Source: Rhodothermales bacterium (GTDB lineage Bacteria > Bacteroidota > Rhodothermia > Rhodothermales > UBA10348). Taken from it: DNA of 12,826 nucleotides. The notes beneath the pieces were generated by a model, which made no database searches, was not told the DNA's origin, and was given only the letters and a program-made list of their open reading frames with translations. This document shows, piece by piece, positions 1 to 5,803 of the stretch; positions within the stretch are counted from its first letter, which is position 1, and the number at the start of each line of letters is the position of its first letter. The stretch is taken from NCBI GenBank assembly GCA_030833605.1, contig JAURGV010000043.1:1-12826 (forward strand), given 5' to 3'. Made by a program: the position numbers and the translations under genes.

Positions 1-198
1 CATGGCTCAACTACGTAGCTCCGGTACCAATTTGATATCTAAAGGCAGTCGTTTCCCGACTCCAACTCGGTTTACCGATGATTCGGGCGTTCCCCTAACG
101 GATAGTCTTGGTACCAGCGATCGAAATCGTAGATTGGATTGGTAAGCTTTTCGCGGACAACTGTGGACGTTAAGCTTTTGTCCTAGGCCGTTTGCTGC
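1..198. other. Window-edge stretch with no assignable gene
   Basis: Three readings compete here. On the plus strand, frame 2 stays open from the edge to a TAA at 143-145 (47 sense codons, tail ...DRNRRLDW). Frame 3 is open from the edge to a TGA at 33-35 (tail WLNYVAPVPI). On the minus strand the first three bases read ATG, so a gene could start exactly at the edge and run out of the window. Either plus reading could be the 3' end of a gene convergent with ispE, but neither is recognisable as a family. The stretch also carries a direct repeat TAAGCTTTT at 143-151 and 171-179. No tRNA-like fold or convincing terminator is seen. Confidence 0.3.
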
Positions 199-1158
199 TC
201 AAAACGCAGCATTAATGGGGCCATCCCACGTGCGAGCGGTCGGCCATTGGGCAACAACGGCTTTTTTCGCCGTATTTAGGTCTTTTTGCGATTTGTAAAT
301 GCCGTATACGGAAGATCCCGACCCGGACATCTGCGCGAAACCTGCGCCTTGGTTCACCAGACACATTTTGATGCGGTGAATATCGGGGTGATGGGCGAAA
401 ACAGAGGATTCGAAATCGTTGGCAAGGTGCGCAGACCACTCTTCTAAACTTCCCTGTAAAACGATCTCTTTTAGATCGGTTGAGTGGTTATTGTTTGGAA
501 CGACGCCGGCATACGCTTCGGCCGTTGATACGTGAATTTCGGGAGCCACGACCAGTAAAAAGGTATCCTGTAACGCCTTCGGTACAGGCACGGGCGACAG
601 GAGTTCTCCTCTTCCCTTTCCGAAAGCCACGGGTGACCCCAAAAAAAATGGAACGTCTGACCCCAGTTGAGCGGCCACTGCATGCAATTCCTCCTCCGTA
701 AGAGGGCGTTCATTTCCGAAGAACGATTGGCAAGCGAGTAACACCGTAGCGGCATCACTCGAGCCACCTCCCAATCCTGCGCCAAACGGAATTTTTTTGT
801 TCAGATGAATGCTGATGTTTTCTTGGTCAATCTCGGTGGGATCGATTACAGAGGTCCGGTCGGAATGCTGGACACCTTGGCTCCGATCGCTTTGGGCTTT
901 GCGGTACGCTAGGACTGCTTTGACGCATAAATTTTGTTCGTCGACGGGCAGTAGCGCGTTGTTTGTGGTCATTTGGAGCGATTTGCTAGGACCGAAGGTC
1001 AGCAAATCGCTCCATCCTATACGAAGAAAAACCGTCTCAATATCATGGTAACCATCGGTTCGTTTTCGCAAGACGCGTAAACCGAGGTTAATTTTGGCAA
1101 AGGAAGGAATGGTTAACGTTTTCAATACTCCGGAATCTCGATTGCTTGACGACTGCAT
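199..1158 (-). CDS. ispE: 4-diphosphocytidyl-2-C-methyl-D-erythritol kinase (IspE)
   Basis: Cytoplasmic GHMP-superfamily kinase that phosphorylates the 2-hydroxyl of CDP-methylerythritol with ATP, a step of the non-mevalonate route to isoprenoid precursors. The 319-residue product has the N-terminal PSFAKINLGLRV motif with the expected catalytic Lys22. It also has DGYHDIETVF (residues 35-44), the glycine-rich ATP loop PFGAGLGGGSSDAA (124-137), GSDVPFF with the expected catalytic Asp168, and the C-terminal GHMP motif MSGSGSS (277-283). All key residues are present, so it should be active. A hydrophilic stretch at about 86-112 looks like an insertion of some 20 residues compared with the E. coli enzyme as I remember it. 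The ATG at 1158 is the only sensible start because the conserved region begins at residue 18. It has no clear Shine-Dalgarno. The gene is divergent from the polysaccharide cassette and functionally unrelated to it. Confidence 0.96.
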   Translation of the reverse strand: MQSSSNRDSGVLKTLTIPSFAKINLGLRVLRKRTDGYHDIETVFLRIGWSDLLTFGPSKSLQMTTNNALLPVDEQNLCVKAVLAYRKAQSDRSQGVQHSDRTSVIDPTEIDQENISIHLNKKIPFGAGLGGGSSDAATVLLACQSFFGNERPLTEEELHAVAAQLGSDVPFFLGSPVAFGKGRGELLSPVPVPKALQDTFLLVVAPEIHVSTAEAYAGVVPNNNHSTDLKEIVLQGSLEEWSAHLANDFESSVFAHHPDIHRIKMCLVNQGAGFAQMSGSGSSVYGIYKSQKDLNTAKKAVVAQWPTARTWDGPINAAF

Positions 1159-1185
1159 TTGACGTAGTTTACCGCAAGATAGACC

Positions 1186-1193
1186 ATTTTATA
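1186..1193 (-). promoter_or_regulatory. Possible -10 element for ispE
   Basis: TATAAAAT is read on the minus strand about 28 nt upstream of the ispE ATG, which would leave a short leader of roughly 20 nt. No good -35 hexamer lies 16-18 nt further upstream, so this rests on one AT-rich octamer alone. Confidence 0.25.
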
Positions 1194-1358
1194 CGTTCAC
1201 ACCTACGTACCCTCGGAAAATCATTACTTGCCTATTTCGAACTAGCTACCATCATTCGCCCCGTTGCGCCCCATTCAGTAGCCCTGTTATTCGATGAATC
1301 TCATGCAAGTTTCAGCCCAAGGGTTGAGCCGATATCGGTCTTTACTCGATGATTATTT

Positions 1359-1365
1359 GAGAGGA
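1359..1365 (+). promoter_or_regulatory. Ribosome binding site deciding the SLBB-protein start
   Basis: GAGAGGA ends 12 nt before the ATG at 1378. It is the only purine-rich Shine-Dalgarno-like sequence close to any candidate start of this gene. Together with the signal peptide that begins right after this ATG, it argues for 1378 over the upstream in-frame ATGs at 1294 and 1303. Confidence 0.4.
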
Positions 1366-1377
1366 TTTCCATTAATT

Positions 1378-3147
1378 ATGCCCCAAAATACTTTTTTTAA
1401 GCCGTTGTTGACGAAAATAGCAGCCGCTTTATTCCTTTTCGTGGTGATGGCAGACCAGCCTTCATTGGTCTTCGCTCAATCGTCTTCAGACCCGAGTTCG
1501 ATCTTAATCCAGGGCACGAATCCGCTCCAGTTGCTTCAGCAACGTTTGAGCCAAGGCTCCATGGCCGCCTCCGGTATTCCCTTGGAAGGTGCTGTTGATC
1601 CCGATGAATATGTTGTGGGCCCTGGCGATAGTTTTTCCATTTCCATCTCTGGTCAAGAAGTAACGGCTACGCCAGCCATGGTTGGTGTGGACGGTCGCAT
1701 ATTATTGCCCGATGCTGGTGGCGTGGCGGTCGCAGGATTGACGCTTACGGAAGCACGATCCAAAATGATGGACTTGCTAACCAAATCGTTCAAGACGGCT
1801 CAAAAAGAAATTGCCTTGGTACAAAGCAGGCAGTTTTATGTCCATGTGGCCGGTGCTGTGCCGCGTCCAGGACGGTATTTAGCGCTTCCTGTGGCGCGCG
1901 TATCCAGTGTGTTGGAGTTCGCTTTTGCGGACACCACCGCTGCAGCCGTTTCCAATCTGTCGTTCGTACCGTCGCTCCGAAACATTGAATTGATGCATCG
2001 AGATGGGTCTACTTCGTTCGTGGACATGGTGGACTATTATTCATCGGGAAACAGGAGAGCAAACCCCTATTTGAAAGACGGCGATGTAATTCATATTCCG
2101 GCCATTGACCCAAGCGTCAGCAGTATTACGGTTGGCGGTTACGTACCGTTTCCGGGCCGGTATGATTTCAAAAAAGGAGATCGTTTGGTCGATATTATTC
2201 GGATTGCCGGTGGAATTCCGGACAATGCATCGCTGGTTGATGTAAGCGTGTTGCGGAAAGTAGGGGCGAAAATCGATCGCCATGCGTTTACGCGAGTGGA
2301 GGCAATGGGTGAAAAGGGAGCATCGTTTGAAATTCAGGCCCTTGACGTGATATCGGTATCTCAAACGGACGATGTCACTGGCTTGGTTCAAATTCAAGGA
2401 CGCGTTAGATACCCCGGCTCCTACCCTATTTCCGCAGGGAAGACCACGCTGAAAGAAGTACTCGCGGCGGCTGGAGGGATGCGAGACGATGCGTTGCTGC
2501 GGGGAGTCTACATCGAGCGAAATACGCTTTCTGATCCGATGAATTTGCTTACGTCGGAACGCTTTTCGGATCAAAAGGAATTTTTAAAGCGCATTTTAGC
2601 TTCCGATACGACCGCCATTCGTCAGCAGCTCCGGCTCACCGATATGGGGTTTTTAAGTCGAGCTTATTTTTCCCTTGAGGCCAATTTGCAAAATAAAGTC
2701 TCGATTGGCCCGGCAGATCTTACGGATGAAGGAAGCAGTAAGGTGATTTTAGAGCCCAACGACATTATTGTAATCCCAAGAGATACCCGTTCTGTTTTTA
2801 TAATCGGCCAGGTTAATCAACCGGGTTTTGTGCCTTATCAAGAAGGGATGAGTACCGAATATTACTTAGCAGCGGCGGGTGGACGATCCTCGACGGCCGG
2901 TCGAACGGTTTTATTAAACCCCGCCAATGGGCATTTTCAGGACAAATTGTCTGAGATTCCGTTTTCGGGCGATGTGATTTTTGCGGATCGAGATAAACCC
3001 CTGGCCGATAGCGCTGAACTGCAACGCATTGTGATAGAAGAGCTTAAATCGAAGGACAATGCCCGTTTCCTCACCGCGCAAGTGGTTATTCAAAGTATCG
3101 GAACGTTGGCTTCCGTGGTTGCACTCATCATTAGTTTAAGCCGATAA
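1378..3147 (+). CDS. SLBB-domain outer-membrane polysaccharide export protein (Wza-like)
   Basis: Predicted outer-membrane exit channel for a capsule, exopolysaccharide or similar glycan. From the ATG at 1378 the product has 589 residues. A signal peptide (about 1-33) ends in SLVFA before Gln, with no lipobox Cys, unlike E. coli Wza. A polysaccharide-export (Poly_export) domain follows at about 76-137 (DEYVVGPGDSFSISI, then VDGRILLPDAGGV). Four SLBB-type repeats come next at about 153-183, 250-280, 336-368 and 471-503, each with the pattern hydrophobic-strand, G.V..PG, L...L..AGG (for example VGGYVPFPGRY and IQGRVRYPGSY). The first repeat is the least regular. A hydrophobic segment at 566-588 ends the protein and may be the membrane-crossing helix seen in Wza. 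It is first in a four-gene operon, with the Wzz-like gene starting 4 nt after its stop. In-frame ATGs upstream (1294, 1303) would put about 25 extra residues ahead of the signal peptide and are less likely. Confidence 0.9.
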   Translation: MPQNTFFKPLLTKIAAALFLFVVMADQPSLVFAQSSSDPSSILIQGTNPLQLLQQRLSQGSMAASGIPLEGAVDPDEYVVGPGDSFSISISGQEVTATPAMVGVDGRILLPDAGGVAVAGLTLTEARSKMMDLLTKSFKTAQKEIALVQSRQFYVHVAGAVPRPGRYLALPVARVSSVLEFAFADTTAAAVSNLSFVPSLRNIELMHRDGSTSFVDMVDYYSSGNRRANPYLKDGDVIHIPAIDPSVSSITVGGYVPFPGRYDFKKGDRLVDIIRIAGGIPDNASLVDVSVLRKVGAKIDRHAFTRVEAMGEKGASFEIQALDVISVSQTDDVTGLVQIQGRVRYPGSYPISAGKTTLKEVLAAAGGMRDDALLRGVYIERNTLSDPMNLLTSERFSDQKEFLKRILASDTTAIRQQLRLTDMGFLSRAYFSLEANLQNKVSIGPADLTDEGSSKVILEPNDIIVIPRDTRSVFIIGQVNQPGFVPYQEGMSTEYYLAAAGGRSSTAGRTVLLNPANGHFQDKLSEIPFSGDVIFADRDKPLADSAELQRIVIEELKSKDNARFLTAQVVIQSIGTLASVVALIISLSR

Positions 3148-3151
3148 GATT

Positions 3152-4339
3152 ATGAGTGACACAACGAATCAGATTGTCGATAGCGAAAAAGCGATCCGGG
3201 ATAATTGGTGGAAGATGCTGAGCGTGGTTTATGCTTGGCGTCGGTTTATTATTCTGACAACCATTGCGATGGCAGTGGCTTCAGTCGTAATCAGTTTATT
3301 GCTACCCAATTGGTTTAAAGCAAGCTCCCGGTTATTGTTATCCGAATCAGGTGGTGCTGGAATTGCTAGCGCCCTTTTGGGTGATTTAGGGTCGGCTGCG
3401 GAATCGCTACTCGGCGGCGGTGGTGGCGATTACATCCGTTACCTGGCCATTCTAGAGAGCCGCAATGTGCAGACCCAGGTGGTTGAAAAATTCGATCTCA
3501 TCACCGAGTATGAATTGGAAGATGAAGACTTCCCCCTAGAAGAAGCGCTTAAGAGCCTCAGCGATAATGTCGAGTTCGTGATTGACGATGAATTTGACTT
3601 TTTATCGGTGGAGGTACTCGACAAAGATCCGCAGCGCGCGGCGGAAATGTCCAATTATTATGTCGAATTACTGGATGAAGTTAACAATCGTTTAACGACC
3701 CAAACGGCCGGCAATTTCAGGCAATACGTAGAGGAGCGATACCTCAAAGCGCAGCAAGATCGGGCCATAATGCTCGATTCTCTGGCCGATTTCCAACGCA
3801 GATTCGGCGTAATCGACTTGGAAGCGCAAACAGAAGCCTTCTTCAGTCAATTGGCCGAACTCAGAGCGAGCACGCTTCAGTACGAAATCCAGTTAAACGC
3901 GCTAAAAACGCAGTTTGGTGACGACAACAAGCAAGTTCAGACCATGCAGACGTATGTAGACGCTGCAGGTCGGTCTTTTGAAGAGGCAATCGAGGGGCGG
4001 GAGTTGGTTATGCCGGTTGGACGGGACGAAGCTCCGGAAATGGTCAAGCAATACCTCAACCTCACCATGGAGCGCATGATTCAGGAAAAAATCCTCGAAT
4101 TTGTGGCTCCCATGTTGGAGCAGGCTCGATTTGAAGAAGAACGTAAAGTCGAAGCCCTCCAGGTGGTGGATGAAGCCGTGGCTCCCTACAAAAAGTATAA
4201 GCCAAAGCGCATGATCATTGTGATTGCCGCGACGTTATCGGCCTTCATATTATCGCTCATTTTTGCGCTGATTATGAACTGGTGGAGACAGAACGCGGCC
4301 CATTTTGCTGCTCGGTTACGCGAATCTAATTCCAATTAG
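3152..4339 (+). CDS. Wzz-type polysaccharide co-polymerase, no kinase domain
   Basis: Inner-membrane chain-length regulator that would work with the Wzy-like protein next door and dock to the SLBB exporter. The 395-residue product has the two-helix layout of the family. TM1 lies at about 32-52 (RRFIILTTIAMAVASVVISL) and TM2 at about 354-376. Between them is a large periplasmic part with a glycine-rich stretch (67-92), the YIRYLAILESRNV motif (94-106), and a long helical, probably coiled-coil region (about 190-340). The pre-TM2 motif VVDEAVAPYKKYKPKR (338-353) is the family's usual A..P..P..P+R, with Tyr/Lys where prolines are common. The protein ends some 19 residues after TM2, so the cytoplasmic BY-kinase with Walker motifs and a Tyr cluster found in Wzc is absent. 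The start ATG lies 4 nt after the upstream stop and has a weak Shine-Dalgarno, which suggests translational coupling. Confidence 0.88.
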   Translation: MSDTTNQIVDSEKAIRDNWWKMLSVVYAWRRFIILTTIAMAVASVVISLLLPNWFKASSRLLLSESGGAGIASALLGDLGSAAESLLGGGGGDYIRYLAILESRNVQTQVVEKFDLITEYELEDEDFPLEEALKSLSDNVEFVIDDEFDFLSVEVLDKDPQRAAEMSNYYVELLDEVNNRLTTQTAGNFRQYVEERYLKAQQDRAIMLDSLADFQRRFGVIDLEAQTEAFFSQLAELRASTLQYEIQLNALKTQFGDDNKQVQTMQTYVDAAGRSFEEAIEGRELVMPVGRDEAPEMVKQYLNLTMERMIQEKILEFVAPMLEQARFEEERKVEALQVVDEAVAPYKKYKPKRMIIVIAATLSAFILSLIFALIMNWWRQNAAHFAARLRESNSN

Positions 4340-4345
4340 ATTCCA

Positions 4346-5803
4346 GTGAGCGCCTCGAATGCCATAGTCCACAAAGGCCCTACCGATGCCAGCCCAACAG
4401 ATCTGTGGCTGTATCGATGGGGGGTTGTGCTGTTGACCGGATTATTCGCCCTGTCCATAGTGGTTGTGTTGTTCACCACGTGGCAAATTGATTGGGCCCT
4501 CCCCTTTATTCCCGTGCTTTTGATAGCCGGAATAGCTGCATGGTGGCTTTTTCAGCACCCGCTTATCAATTTAGCGGTTGTGTTGACATCGTTCGTGATG
4601 ATAGCTGATTTCGAAGAAGGGATCCAGCTAACCGAGGTGTTCTACGGCCTGTACTACATGACGTTTTTGGCCGTTTGGTTTTCCAAAAGACTATTTCTGG
4701 ACCCGGAACCCGTGTTCAAGCGGGTCGAAGAAAAAGCGCTTTGGACCTTTTTAATTCTGGTAACCCTATCGCTGCCATTGACTTATCTATTTGCCGGGAC
4801 CTTCAAATTATGGCTCGGTGAATGGCTTTCTTATTCCTTGTTGGGTTTTTACTTCCCGGTTAAAGAGGCCATTGAAAAGGATAAAAATGGGCTCAAGGTA
4901 GTGGTTGGTGTGGTGCTGGTGGTTGGTTTGATCATTCTGGCTCGCAATGGACTCCAGTATATGCGCGCCTTGTCCGACGCCAGTCAAGCATGGCAAGTGA
5001 TCAAAGGGCGAGCGGTTACCAACGAAGGCCTTTTGATGGTTCCGGCGTTTTTTGCATTTGCGTTGTACTTGAAATCGACGGCTCTCCAGCATAAAGTGTT
5101 TTTCGCCGGTCTGTTCTCGGCCTTTTTGGGCGGTTTAATCGTTACCCAGAGCCGCGGATATTGGGTGGCCTTTATCCTGGGGATGGCGGTGGTGTTTTGG
5201 CTGGTTCCGCGAGCTGAAAAGCGTCGCATTCTGATCACATCCGGTATTACGGTGGTAGTGGTTTCGCTGGCCGCCATTCTAATTTTGGGCGACTTTTTAA
5301 CGCTCGTGATTTCTGGGTTGTTGGATCGTTTCCTTTCACTGGGCTCCGCTACTACCAAAGACATCTCGCTAGTAAACAGATTCTTAGAAACGGGCGCCGT
5401 TTGGGAGCACATTAAAACGAATCCGATTCTGGGCCACGGAATGGGCGTATCGTATCAGTTTTACGATATCACCTATAAAATGACGGACGCTAAACCCTTC
5501 ATCCATAATGGATACATGGCCTTGTGGTACAAATTTGGGGTGTGGGGACCCGCGCTCATCCTGTCGTTTTTGGTAGCGTGTGTCCGCAAAGGAATCATTG
5601 TTTTTAAGGGATTTAAAGGCATTTCCCTCGAGTCAGCGGCCTGTTTGGCTGTAGTCGGTTCGTTTTTTGCATTTTCACTGTCGGCCAATACCTCGAATCC
5701 GTTTTTCATCAACGACACGATGTTCATTTTTGCCGTGATGACGGGCTGCGCCGCCGGCTGTTATTCAAGGTGGAAAAGCGGTCTTTCGGGATCAACGCAG
5801 TGA
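4346..5803 (+). CDS. O-antigen polymerase/ligase-type membrane protein (Wzy_C family)
   Basis: Multi-spanning inner-membrane protein expected to polymerise lipid-linked repeat units (Wzy) or transfer finished glycan to an acceptor (WaaL-like). I count about ten to twelve hydrophobic segments over 485 residues. The Wzy_C/O-antigen-ligase signature is clear: VTQSRGYWVAFILG (266-279) with the conserved Arg270, then a large extracytoplasmic loop. The loop holds VNRFLETGAVWEHIKTNPILGHGMG (two overlapping pieces from 343) and HNGYMALWYKFGVWG (387-401), whose His-Asn pair is the family hallmark. Polymerase and ligase cannot be told apart from sequence alone. The co-polymerase next to it favours polymerase. 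Translation starts at GTG 4346, 6 nt after the upstream stop, without a good Shine-Dalgarno. The TGA is overlapped by the GTG of the next gene. Confidence 0.85.
   Translation: MSASNAIVHKGPTDASPTDLWLYRWGVVLLTGLFALSIVVVLFTTWQIDWALPFIPVLLIAGIAAWWLFQHPLINLAVVLTSFVMIADFEEGIQLTEVFYGLYYMTFLAVWFSKRLFLDPEPVFKRVEEKALWTFLILVTLSLPLTYLFAGTFKLWLGEWLSYSLLGFYFPVKEAIEKDKNGLKVVVGVVLVVGLIILARNGLQYMRALSDASQAWQVIKGRAVTNEGLLMVPAFFAFALYLKSTALQHKVFFAGLFSAFLGGLIVTQSRGYWVAFILGMAVVFWLVPRAEKRRILITSGITVVVVSLAAILILGDFLTLVISGLLDRFLSLGSATTKDISLVNRFLETGAVWEHIKTNPILGHGMGVSYQFYDITYKMTDAKPFIHNGYMALWYKFGVWGPALILSFLVACVRKGIIVFKGFKGISLESAACLAVVGSFFAFSLSANTSNPFFINDTMFIFAVMTGCAAGCYSRWKSGLSGSTQ

Noticed and set aside
193..211. Inverted repeat TGCTGC/GCAGCA over the ispE stop as a terminator
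   Set aside because: It has only six base pairs, spans the stop codon, and is not followed by a T tract on the minus strand.
1146..1352. Plus-strand 68-codon reading frame in the ispE/exporter control region
   Set aside because: It starts with TTG inside the 5' end of ispE on the opposite strand, has no Shine-Dalgarno and matches no family I recognise. A promoter and leader region explains the stretch better.
1294..1377. Longer N-terminus for the SLBB exporter (ATG 1294 or 1303)
   Set aside because: It would place about 25-28 residues in front of a good signal peptide. The ATG at 1378 is preceded by GAGAGGA.
2041..2574. Minus-strand 177-codon frame inside the exporter gene
   Set aside because: It is antisense to an unmistakable SLBB protein, its composition is low in hydrophobic pattern, and it has no family motif.
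4984..5412. Minus-strand 142-codon frame inside the Wzy-like gene
   Set aside because: It is antisense to conserved membrane segments including the SRGYW motif, and its Ser/Thr/Lys/Arg-rich composition is typical of a shadow frame.
5770..5799. GTG 5770 as start of the double glycosyltransferase
   Set aside because: It has no Shine-Dalgarno and makes a longer overlap with the upstream gene. GTG 5800 gives the classic GTGA overlap with GGGA upstream.
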